The position numbers were made by a program, and so were the translations under genes. This document shows positions 43,343 through 51,202 of a DNA stretch of 64,000 nucleotides, in pieces (within the stretch, counting starts at the first letter, position 1; each line of letters starts with the position of its first letter). Origin of the DNA: Streptomyces sp. LUP30 (GTDB lineage Bacteria; Actinomycetota; Actinomycetes; Streptomycetales; Streptomycetaceae); assembly GCF_001746365.1 (NCBI RefSeq), contig NZ_MJAJ01000005.1:528-64527 (forward strand), read 5' to 3'. The notes under the pieces were generated by a model. It saw only the letters and a program-made list of their open reading frames with translations, was not told where the DNA came from and searched no databases.

Positions 43343-44397
43343 CGGTCCGTGAACTCGACGCGGCGGGCATCACCGAGCCGGCGCTGCGCGACGCCTACGC
43401 GCACTGCCGGCGGCTCAACGCCCGGCACGGCAAGACGTACTTCCTCGCCACCCGGTTGCTGCCCGTGGAGCGGCGGCCGGCCGTCCACGCCCTCTACGGC
43501 TTCGCCCGCTGGGCCGACGACATCGTCGACTCCCTGGACGCCGACATCCCCGCCCGACGCCGCGCCGCCGACCTCGCCCGCCTCCACGAGCGGCTCCAGC
43601 GGGGGCTGCGGGAGGAGAGCAGCGCCGAGCCGGTGGTCCTCGCACTGGCCGACACGGCCCGGCGATACGGCATCGACCACGGCCACTTCGGCGACTTCAT
43701 GGCGTCCATGCGCAGCGACCTGGAGGTCACCGACTATCCGACCTACGACGACCTGCGCGCGTACATGCACGGCTCCGCCGCGGTGATCGGGCTGCAGATG
43801 CTGCCCGTCCTGGGCTCCGTGGCCCCGCGCGAGGAGGCCGCCCCGCACGCGGCCGCCCTCGGCGTCGCCTTCCAGCTGACCAACTTCCTGCGCGACGTGG
43901 GCGAGGACCTCGACCGCGGACGCGTCTACCTGCCCGCCGATCTGCTGTCCGCGCACGGCGTCGACCGGGAACTGCTGCTCTGGAGTCGAGGCTCCGGCCG
44001 CCGCGACCCGCGCATCACCGCGGCCTTCAGGGCCTTCGAGGACCTCACCCGCGGCGTCTACCGCGAGGCGGCGCCCGGCATCGCGATGCTCGAACCCGTG
44101 TCACGTCCCTGCATCCGCACGGCCTTCGTGCTCTACGGCGGCATCCTCGACGCGGTCGCCGCCGACGGGTACGCCGTCCTGCACCGGCGTGCCGTGGTGC
44201 CCCGGCGACGCAGGGCCGCGGTGGCCGCCGACGGGCTGGTGCGTCTGACGGCAGCCCGGGCGAAGGCGCGCGCGGCCCGCCGCAGGACGGTGTCCACCGA
44301 GCCTCCCGCCCGGTCCGGCGCGCCCGGACGGTGCGCCGGAACGCACCCGGCACCCCGGGCCGTCACCGCGCAGCCACTGCACAAGGAGGTCAGGTGA
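43339..44397 (+). CDS. crtB: Phytoene synthase (CrtB)
   Basis: 352 residues of the squalene/phytoene synthase fold. The first Asp-rich motif DDIVD is at 60-64 and the second in [18 protein letters not shown], the diagnostic signature. It joins two GGPP molecules head to head into phytoene. The C-terminal about 45 residues are disordered and basic. Coupled to crtI by ATGA and to the Rieske gene by overlap of the GTG start (44394) with its last codons; GGAGG stands before that GTG. Confidence 0.93.
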   Translation: MTVRELDAAGITEPALRDAYAHCRRLNARHGKTYFLATRLLPVERRPAVHALYGFARWADDIVDSLDADIPARRRAADLARLHERLQRGLREESSAEPVVLALADTARRYGIDHGHFGDFMASMRSDLEVTDYPTYDDLRAYMHGSAAVIGLQMLPVLGSVAPREEAAPHAAALGVAFQLTNFLRDVGEDLDRGRVYLPADLLSAHGVDRELLLWSRGSGRRDPRITAAFRAFEDLTRGVYREAAPGIAMLEPVSRPCIRTAFVLYGGILDAVAADGYAVLHRRAVVPRRRRAAVAADGLVRLTAARAKARAARRRTVSTEPPARSGAPGRCAGTHPAPRAVTAQPLHKEVR

Positions 44398-45482
44398 ACC
44401 CCCGTCGTCCCGTCCGTCGCGGACGCCTCCCCCTCTCGCTGCGCAGGGACCCGGTCGCCTGGGAGCGGCAGCTTCCGACATGGCGCGAGGCCCGTCCGGC
44501 GGTCATCGCCCAGGCGCTGAAACGCGCTCAGGCGCGCCCTTCGGGCAACTGGTTCGTCGTGGGCGCGACCCGGGACGTCCCCGCCGACCGGCCGCTCGCC
44601 CGGACGATCGCCGGACAGGAGGTCGTCGTCTGGCGCGACGCCACGGGCCGTCTGGTCGCCGGACCGGGCGTCTGCCCGCACCTGGGCGCACCCCTGCGCG
44701 ACAGCCCGGTCAGGTGCGGCACTCTCGTCTGCCACTGGCACGGCCTCGCCCTGAAAGGCGCACCGTTCGCGGGCTGGGAGCCGCTGCCCGCCTACGACGA
44801 CGGCGTACTGGTCTGGGTGCGCCTGGACGACGTGGGCGGGGAACCGCCCCTGGAGACGCCGGTCGTGCCGCCGAGGCCCGCCCTGACCCGGGCGGTGACC
44901 GCCGTCTACGTGGGCGTCGGCGCCTGCGAGCCGGAGGACGTCGTGGCCAACCGGCTGGATCCCTGGCACGGCGCCTGGTTCCACCCGTACTCCTTCGTCG
45001 ACCTGACCGTCGTCGACACTCCCGCGACGGCGGGGAAGGCGCCGGCGAGGACGGAGGACGGAGAGGCAAAGGGAGAGGGAGCCGGGGAGGCGGGCGGCGA
45101 GGGCGCGGCGGCGCAGGAGGACGGATTCGTCGTCGATGTCTCCTTCCGGGTCGCCGGACGGCTGGTCGTCCCCGTCCGCGCCGTGTTCACCGCGCCCGAG
45201 CCGCGCACGGTCGTCATGCACATCACGGAGGGCGAGGGCCGCGGCTCGGTGGTCGAGACCCACGCGACCCCGCTCGGCCCCGACGACCGGGGCAGGCCTC
45301 GCACGGCGGTGGTGGAGGCCGTCGTCGCGGCGTCGGACCGCCCCGGCTTCGCCGTGGCCCGCAGGATGTCGCCGCTGCTGCGCCCCCTCGTGCGGGCCGC
45401 CGCCGGACGCCTGTGGCGCGACGACCTCGCCTACGCGGAGCGGCGCTGGCAGCTGCGCTCGACGGGGCGCTTCCCCGGCTGA
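44394..45482 (+). CDS. Rieske [2Fe-2S] protein of the carotenoid cluster (DUF5914 type)
   Basis: 362 residues. Rieske cluster ligands C94/H96 (VCPHLGAPL) and C113/H116 (CHWHG) are intact. The C-terminal 230 residues resemble the DUF5914 domain and contain an acidic Glu/Gly/Ala linker (about 210-240). It may be an oxygenase or electron-transfer component acting on a carotenoid. It occupies the position of crtV in the S. griseus cluster, but whether it corresponds to that gene I cannot confirm, so no symbol is given. GTG 44394 follows AAGGAGG. A 210-base gap without a gene separates it from the next. Confidence 0.82.
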   Translation: MNPRRPVRRGRLPLSLRRDPVAWERQLPTWREARPAVIAQALKRAQARPSGNWFVVGATRDVPADRPLARTIAGQEVVVWRDATGRLVAGPGVCPHLGAPLRDSPVRCGTLVCHWHGLALKGAPFAGWEPLPAYDDGVLVWVRLDDVGGEPPLETPVVPPRPALTRAVTAVYVGVGACEPEDVVANRLDPWHGAWFHPYSFVDLTVVDTPATAGKAPARTEDGEAKGEGAGEAGGEGAAAQEDGFVVDVSFRVAGRLVVPVRAVFTAPEPRTVVMHITEGEGRGSVVETHATPLGPDDRGRPRTAVVEAVVAASDRPGFAVARRMSPLLRPLVRAAAGRLWRDDLAYAERRWQLRSTGRFPG

Positions 45483-45692
45483 GCCGCCCGCCGTAGCCCG
45501 CCGTAGCAAGCCGACCGCCACGCGGCCGCGCCGTCGCGTGGACCGGCCGGGACCAACCGTCAGCGGACCGGGACCGTCCCGAGTCGGTGTCGTGGTGCAT
45601 CCGCGCGCGGGGCCTGCGCCGAAGAGAGGTCGACGGTGCTTCGACGTGCGGCGGCCCACACCCCGTGCAGCACGGCGACGGAAGGAGACGAA

Positions 45693-46937
45693 GTGACCGC
45701 AGGCGGGCGTTCCCCCGACGTGGTGGTGATCGGAGCGGGCGTCGCCGGCCTCGCCTGTGCGCAGGACCTCCTCGCGGCCGGCGTCGCGGTACAGGTCCTG
45801 GAGGCCTCGGACGGGGTCGGCGGCCGGATGCGCTCCGATCTCGTGGACGGCTTCGTGATCGACCGCGGCTTCCAGGTCTTCAACACGTCCTATCCGCAGG
45901 TCCGACGACGTCTGGCGCTGTCAGACCTGTCCCTGCGCCCGTTCACCCCGGGCGTGCTCATCCACACCGGGACCGGCAGGCGCCGCCTGACCGACCCCGT
46001 GTCTCATCCGTCCACGCTCGTCGACCTCCTGTCGGGGCGGGTCGCGGGACCGCGCGATCTGACGGCCCTCGGCGCCCTCGCCGCCTCGGACGCGCTGCTC
46101 CCGCCGCGCCGGCTCAAGCGGCGCTCCGATCGCAGCACGAGGGCGGCGCTCGCCCGGGCCGGGTTCACCGACGCCTTCGTCGAGCGCTTCTTCCGTCCCT
46201 TCCTGTCCGGGGTGTTCCTGGAGGACCGGCTGGAGACGTCCGCCCGGGTCTTCCACCTGGTGTGGCGCAGCATGCTGCGCGGGACCCTGTGTCTGCCCGC
46301 GGACGGCATCGGAGCCGTCCCGCGGGCGTTGGCGGCGGCGCTGCCGGAGGGGGTCGTGAGACTGGACACTCCGGTGGAGAGGCTGACCGACGAGGGTGTC
46401 GAGACCGCCGCTCGTGCAACCGTCCCGGCGCGCGCCGTGGTGGTCGCCACCGGCCCCGGAGCGGCCGTGACGTTGATGCCGGACGTGACCATGCCCGCCT
46501 ACCGTGTGGTCACGACGTACTACCACGCCCCGGCCGAGGCTCCGCTGCGCGAGCCCACGCTGCTGGTCGACACCCGGCGTCGCTTCCTCAACACCTGTGT
46601 GCTGAGCGAGGTCGCCGCCTCCTGTGCGCCGCCCGGCCGGGCACTCGTCGCCACCTCGGTTCTGGGCGCCGACGCCGAGGGCCGGGAGCGCGCTCTGCGT
46701 GAGGCGCTGAGCGAGGTCTACGCGACCGACGCCGCCCGTTGGCCCGTGCTGGCCGTCCGCACGGTTCCCGAGGCGCTGCCGGCGATGGCGGCACCTCAGG
46801 AGCTCACGCGCACGACCCGGGTGGCCCCGGGCCGGTACGTGTGCGGGGACCACCGGGCCACGGGCTCGGTCCAGGGCGCGATGGCCTCGGGCACCCGCGC
46901 CGCCCGGGAGGTGCTGCGCGACCTGCGCCGCCGGTGA
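45693..46937 (+). CDS. FAD-dependent amine-oxidase-family oxidoreductase
   Basis: 414 residues. VVVIGAGVAGLACAQDLLAAGV with VGGRMRSD downstream forms the FAD fold; the C-terminus has RYVCGDHRATGSVQGAMASG, which closes the FAD site in carotenoid desaturases and amine oxidases. GTG 45693 has GAAGGAG six bases upstream. Such a gene commonly ends the crtEIB operon in Streptomyces; the substrate may be a carotenoid but is unproven. 210 bases separate it from the Rieske gene, so it may have its own promoter. Confidence 0.82.
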   Translation: MTAGGRSPDVVVIGAGVAGLACAQDLLAAGVAVQVLEASDGVGGRMRSDLVDGFVIDRGFQVFNTSYPQVRRRLALSDLSLRPFTPGVLIHTGTGRRRLTDPVSHPSTLVDLLSGRVAGPRDLTALGALAASDALLPPRRLKRRSDRSTRAALARAGFTDAFVERFFRPFLSGVFLEDRLETSARVFHLVWRSMLRGTLCLPADGIGAVPRALAAALPEGVVRLDTPVERLTDEGVETAARATVPARAVVVATGPGAAVTLMPDVTMPAYRVVTTYYHAPAEAPLREPTLLVDTRRRFLNTCVLSEVAASCAPPGRALVATSVLGADAEGRERALREALSEVYATDAARWPVLAVRTVPEALPAMAAPQELTRTTRVAPGRYVCGDHRATGSVQGAMASGTRAAREVLRDLRRR

Positions 46938-46988
46938 GCACGGGATGCCGGCGATGCCTTCCGGCCGGTCATCTGTTGCACTCGGTGT

Positions 46989-47570
46989 ATGGACGTGGAC
47001 CGGACCGGACCTCCCGGGGAGCTGCGGGCGCCCCCGCTCGAACTGGTCACCTTCGGCCACAGCACCGCGGAGCGGGAAACGCTGGCGAGGCTGCTGCGGG
47101 AAGCCCGCATTGCCGCCGTGGTGGACGTCAGGACCGCTCCCGGTAGTCGCCGTAGCCCGAATCTTTCACGGCAGCGTCTGGCCGAGTGGCTGCCGGAGGA
47201 GGACATCGCCTACCGGTGGGAGAAGCGCCTCGGCGGCTTCCGGAAGCCGCCGCCGGACTCACCCGACACGGTCTGGCGCAACGCGTCGTTCCGCGGCTAT
47301 GCCGCTCACACCCGCAGCCCGGATTTCGTCGCCGCCATGGACGAGGTCATCCGTCAGGCGGCCGGCCTGCGGACCGCGGTGATGTGCAGTGAGGCGGTGT
47401 GGTGGCGATGCCACCGACGTCTCATCGCCGACTTCGCCGTGGTGGCGCGCGGACTGCTCGTCCACCACCTGATGCACGACGGGCGCCTGACGCCGCACAC
47501 GCCGACGCCGGGCGTGCGTCTGCGCGGTGACGGCCTCCTCGTGTACGACGACGCCTCGGCACCGCGGTGA
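46989..47570 (+). CDS. DUF488 family protein
   Basis: 193 residues with the two DUF488 signatures: VTFGHSTAERETLARLL and VVDVRTAPGSRRSP near the start, and MCSEAVWWRCHRRLIADF with its reactive Cys/His pair. Function is not established; members are linked to nucleic-acid processing or stress. It ends 15 bases before the convergent MEDS-HATPase gene. The weak ribosome site makes the ATG at 46989 probable rather than certain. Confidence 0.82.
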   Translation: MDVDRTGPPGELRAPPLELVTFGHSTAERETLARLLREARIAAVVDVRTAPGSRRSPNLSRQRLAEWLPEEDIAYRWEKRLGGFRKPPPDSPDTVWRNASFRGYAAHTRSPDFVAAMDEVIRQAAGLRTAVMCSEAVWWRCHRRLIADFAVVARGLLVHHLMHDGRLTPHTPTPGVRLRGDGLLVYDDASAPR

Positions 47571-47584
47571 TCGCGCGCGTCGGC

Positions 47585-48547
47585 TCAGTGGGGGACGTCG
47601 ACGTGGAGGCGGATGGTGGTGCCCTCGTGGCGGGTGGAGCGGATCTCCACGAGGTCGCAGAGCTGCTGGGCGAGCCACAGACCGCGGCCGCCGATCTGGT
47701 CGACGGTGGGGCGGGTGCGGCCGGCCATCACGTCCGGGATGTAGCCGGCGTCGCGGAACTCGCACAGGAACGTCGAGTCCTGGGTCCAGGTGCGGAGGGT
47801 CCCCCGGCCCCCGCCGTGCCGGATGCTGTTCGTGGCGATCTCCGTGACGGCGACGGCGAGCTTCCTCTGCTGATCCTCCGTGACGCCTGCTTCCGATGCG
47901 CACCCCGAGACCTTGGCACGGACCGCGGCCAGGTCACCGTGGGTGAAACTCAGCTCCTGGAAGGGATCGCACGGAGGGTTGAGGACGTCGAAGGGGTACT
48001 CCTCGGCGGTGAGGTACCCCTCGTTGCGCACGAAGTGGCCGTCCTGGCGGACGAACGGGTGGCAGCGGGACAGGGACTGCAGGGCGCTGCGGTCGTCGTC
48101 CGCGTCGTCGTAGGGGCACAGCATCGACCAGGCGGAGCTGCGGGCGAAGGCCCGGTTCAACAGCCATTCGTGATACCGCAGCTCAGAGAGGTGCGCAGCG
48201 CTGCGGGCCTCGCGCCAGGCCGTCTCCCCGATGCCGCGTACCGGCCTGTCCCCCTCGCCTCGCTCCTTCATCCAGTCCACCCAGGCGCCGACCAGCCGGC
48301 CCGGGTTGGGCCCGAGCGTCGTGATGTCGACGAAGGTGACGGCGGACTCGTCGCCGAGTTCGTGGCGCAGGAGCGACGCCTTGTCCGAGGGGACGGCGAC
48401 GACCACGGCCTCGCCGCCCGCCAGCGCCTCGTGGATGTACCCCAGGGTCCCGGACAGGAACTGCCCGACCCCGCGATAGGGGTAGAACTCGTGGCGGAAC
48501 GGAGGCTGGGCCGCTTCGGACGGATGCGCGGGCGGGATCGTGGTCAT
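47585..48547 (-). CDS. MEDS-domain sensor fused to RsbW-like HATPase
   Basis: 320 residues. The N-terminal about 180 residues form a MEDS (DcmR sensory) domain: HEFYPYRGVGQFLSGTLGYI, EAVVVAVPSDKASLLRH, YDDADDD. The C-terminal about 130 are a GHKL ATPase of the anti-sigma class with N-box VTEIATNSIRHGG and G-box GGRGLWLAQQL. It would act as a signal-sensitive anti-sigma or STAS kinase. The ATG overlaps the stop of the MEDS-STAS gene by 4 bases (ATGA), so the two proteins are made together and probably interact. Confidence 0.85.
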   Translation of the reverse strand: MTTIPPAHPSEAAQPPFRHEFYPYRGVGQFLSGTLGYIHEALAGGEAVVVAVPSDKASLLRHELGDESAVTFVDITTLGPNPGRLVGAWVDWMKERGEGDRPVRGIGETAWREARSAAHLSELRYHEWLLNRAFARSSAWSMLCPYDDADDDRSALQSLSRCHPFVRQDGHFVRNEGYLTAEEYPFDVLNPPCDPFQELSFTHGDLAAVRAKVSGCASEAGVTEDQQRKLAVAVTEIATNSIRHGGGRGTLRTWTQDSTFLCEFRDAGYIPDVMAGRTRPTVDQIGGRGLWLAQQLCDLVEIRSTRHEGTTIRLHVDVPH

Positions 48548-49350
48548 GCTGCCATCACCACCGGCAGGCCGGCGGCCGCGTATCCCGCGAGCTCCCAGCA
48601 CAGGCGCACGGTGTCGTTGGCGCCCTCCACGACGATGCGGCGGTCCGGAAGATGGCGGGCGGCGTCGACGAGTGCGTGCATGCCTGCGGCGTCGATCATC
48701 TCCAGGGTGTCGAAGCGCAGATTCACCTTGGGCGAGAAGCGCATCGCCGCGCGCAGCGCGGTGTTGAACGCGTCCGCGCCCTCTGAGTCGATCACTCCGT
48801 CCACGCTCCAGACGTCGGCACCCGTGCTGTACATCCGAAAGGCCGGACGCTCAGCGCGTATGCCCATCTCGTGCGGGTGCACACCTGCCACATGTTCCAG
48901 CGTAGGCCTGTCCCACTGCGAAGGCCGGAAGGCGCACACCACGATGGCATTGCTCTCCGAGGCGAACTCGTCGAGCTTCAGCTCCTGGGCCACCAGTTCC
49001 TCGGCCCCGCCGGGCGCTGCGGCAGGCGCCCGCTCGGTCAGCACACGCACCGAGCGGTAGCCCTCCAGGGCCGCTGTACGCGCTTCCCGGCGCACCGCGG
49101 CCAGGAAGGAGTCGGGGTCCGCGTCGCGCGGGGGATCCAGGATCACCGAGGCGGAGGGCACAGCGTCACGGGGAAGGCCGAGGACGGCGCTGGCGGAGCC
49201 GACCACCACGATCTTGTCGCCGTACAGAGCGCCGTCAGCCACGTAGGCGAGCACATCGGCAGGGGACGTGTCGGCCGAGTCCTGGTGCCAGCAGATGTGG
49301 TCACCGAGTTCGACGTCGTCGAACGTGGCAAGCGTCCGCGCCGCTCTCAC
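48544..49350 (-). CDS. MEDS-domain sensor fused to STAS domain
   Basis: 268 residues. The MEDS domain (ELGDHICWHQDSADTSPADV at the start, GDKIVVVGSASAVLGL) covers about 1-165. A STAS-like domain at about 175-265 has NLRFDTLEMIDAAGMHALVDA; the usual phosphorylated Ser position reads Asp-Ala-Ala-Gly, so regulation by phosphorylation is doubtful. GTG 49350 has AAGGGG ahead. First gene of the pair with the MEDS-HATPase; both halves of a partner switch thus carry the same sensory domain. The 49351-49596 gap holds no visible gene. Confidence 0.82.
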   Translation of the reverse strand: MRAARTLATFDDVELGDHICWHQDSADTSPADVLAYVADGALYGDKIVVVGSASAVLGLPRDAVPSASVILDPPRDADPDSFLAAVRREARTAALEGYRSVRVLTERAPAAAPGGAEELVAQELKLDEFASESNAIVVCAFRPSQWDRPTLEHVAGVHPHEMGIRAERPAFRMYSTGADVWSVDGVIDSEGADAFNTALRAAMRFSPKVNLRFDTLEMIDAAGMHALVDAARHLPDRRIVVEGANDTVRLCWELAGYAAAGLPVVMAA

Positions 49351-49596
49351 CTGGTCCCCTTTCCGACCTTCCCACCCGTCCGGGATACAGAGGGTACCGG
49401 GCCGGGCGGCTGGGCGTTGAGCCGAACGGAGATCCACCGGGGCCCCCGACATCCGCCTGCCCGAGCGGGGGTCGCCTACGCCTGCACATGATCCGTACCG
49501 GGGCGGGCGGCCTTGAAGGGGGAACCCGCGCCCCCGGACTCCGCCGAAGCACCGGACAGGACGTCCGGGCCCGGGCGGCTCCGTTAGCGTGTCCGG

Positions 49597-50091
49597 ATGC
49601 CCTCCGTGAACCTGCGCCACGCGGCGCGCGCGATCATCCTCGATGCGGACGACTGCGTCCTTCTCTGCCGGTTCTCGATTCCCGATCCGGCGGGAACGGT
49701 GGTCTGGGCAGCTCCCGGCGGCGGGATCGAGCCGGACGAGACGCCGCTCGCCGCACTGCGCCGCGAACTACGGGAAGAGGTGGGTCTCGCGCTGACGACT
49801 CGTCCGCCGCACGTGTGGCGCCAGGAGGTCGTGGCGCCCCTGCACGCCCCGGGCTACGACGGCGTCGTCAATGACTACTTCCTCGTGCGCACCGCCAGGT
49901 TCGACGCCCGTGGAACGTTCTCCGACGCCGAACTCGCCGCGGAGAACATCACCGCGCTGAAGTGGTGGCGCCCTCAGGAGATCGCCGCTTACGACGGGCC
50001 CGACCTGTTCGCCCCCCGCGGCCTTGCGACTCTGCTGCCGGCGTTGATCGCCTCCGGTGCGCCCGCCGAGCCGCTGCCGCTCGGGCTGTGA
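49597..50091 (+). CDS. Nudix hydrolase
   Basis: 164 residues. The Nudix box runs from about 49 to 71 with GGGIEPDE, then RRELREEVGL containing the REx2EE metal-binding core. HAARAIILDADDCVLLCRF is the usual first strand. It hydrolyses a nucleoside-diphosphate-linked compound or cleans oxidised nucleotides; substrate not predictable. No obvious ribosome site; ATG 49597 is the only sensible start. Stands alone. Confidence 0.88.
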   Translation: MPSVNLRHAARAIILDADDCVLLCRFSIPDPAGTVVWAAPGGGIEPDETPLAALRRELREEVGLALTTRPPHVWRQEVVAPLHAPGYDGVVNDYFLVRTARFDARGTFSDAELAAENITALKWWRPQEIAAYDGPDLFAPRGLATLLPALIASGAPAEPLPLGL

Positions 50092-50247
50092 GCGACCGGA
50101 GCGTGCCAGGGCGCGGGCACGAACCGGTGGGGTGAACAGCGGTGACGGAACCGGGTCCGGTTCCCGCAGAAACGGTGAAGAAACCAGGTGATTCGACCGT
50201 GTGTTCCTGGATTTGCCGGGCACCAGGACCGCTGGAGGTCGATAACT

Positions 50248-50418
50248 ATGGTTCCCCTGCTTCTCGTTCTGCTTCTGGCCCTGATCCTGTTCGGCGCGGG
50301 CTTCGCGCTCAAGGCACTGTGGTGGATCGCCGTCGTCGTGCTGGTCGTCTGGCTGCTCGGCTTCGTCATGCGCAGCGCGGACACCGGCGGCCGCCGGGGC
50401 CGCTGGTATCGCTGGTAG
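50248..50418 (+). CDS. Small hydrophobic membrane protein
   Basis: 56 residues. Two adjacent hydrophobic helices (MVPLLLVLLLALILFGAGF and LWWIAVVVLVVWLLGFV) and a basic tail RRGRWYRW. Such short proteins, labelled only as hydrophobic protein, are common and conserved in Streptomyces and may be stress-membrane components. ATG 50248 has GGAGG eight bases upstream. Confidence 0.75.
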   Translation: MVPLLLVLLLALILFGAGFALKALWWIAVVVLVVWLLGFVMRSADTGGRRGRWYRW

Positions 50419-50458
50419 CCCCGCGCACAACCGCCGTCCTGTGGGCGCGGCCTCGTCG

Positions 50459-51073
50459 TCAGAGAACGTCGTAGGTCAGATGCGTCGCGGTCGATGTCGT
50501 GGTCACGCTGCGCTGGACCAGCGTGCGCGGCGCGTTGCCGGTGAACAACGGCGTTCCGGCGCCCAGCACGACCGGCGCGAGGTGCAGGGACAAGATGTCG
50601 ACCAGCCCGGCGGCGAGCGCCGAGCCGATCGTGGCGCCGCCGCCCATGAGGACGACGTCCAGGTCCTTGCCGCTGCCCGACGACGCCGTCTCCGCGCGTC
50701 GCCGGGCCGCGGCGACGGCGTCGGACAGCCCGGTGGTGACGAACGTCCAGTCGAGTTCGGTGAGCCGCACCGAGCTCGGCGGCGAGCTCGTCACGACGAC
50801 GAACGCGGGCTTGCCGACCTCGCGGGCTCCGTAGCCGACCTCGTCGTCCCAGCCGCCCGGTCCGCCGACCACGTCGAAGAGCCGTCGGCCGAGGAGGACG
50901 GCACCCGAGCGGGCGGCCCCCTCGCGAAGGATCCGGCGGTCTCCGGGGTCGTCGGAGAAGGCCCAGGAATGCAGAGCCTCGCCCCCGACGCCCAGGCCGT
51001 TGTCCGGGCCGGGCTCGGGGCCGGTGACGAAGCCGTCCAGGGAAACCGAGATGTCGGCGATGATTCGCGTCAT
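50459..51073 (-). CDS. Dihydrofolate-reductase-like (RibD C-terminal) protein
   Basis: 204 residues. IIADISVSLDGFVTGPEPGPD opens the fold, SGAVLLGRRLFDVV binds NADPH, and MGGGATIGSALAAGLVDILSL is the second cofactor segment, as in the RibD_C family of general reductases. The substrate is not predictable; it is not a true folate enzyme. Stands alone on the minus strand, 129 bases from the CHAT gene stop. Confidence 0.88.
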   Translation of the reverse strand: MTRIIADISVSLDGFVTGPEPGPDNGLGVGGEALHSWAFSDDPGDRRILREGAARSGAVLLGRRLFDVVGGPGGWDDEVGYGAREVGKPAFVVVTSSPPSSVRLTELDWTFVTTGLSDAVAAARRRAETASSGSGKDLDVVLMGGGATIGSALAAGLVDILSLHLAPVVLGAGTPLFTGNAPRTLVQRSVTTTSTATHLTYDVL

Positions 51074-51202
51074 GCCAGGGCAGACCGGATCGACCGCCGA
51101 GACTCATCGCTCGCGCCGGAAGCACCCGGCCCCGGCCGCCTTCGCGCGCCGCTGACCGCGGTGCCTCGGCGGCCGGCCCGCCTTTGCGGCAGGGACGTCG
51201 GG

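Noticed and set aside
48544..49350. MEDS genes as part of a defence or methylotrophy island
   Set aside because: No DcmR partners, dehalogenase or defence genes nearby; the STAS/HATPase fusions point to sigma regulation.
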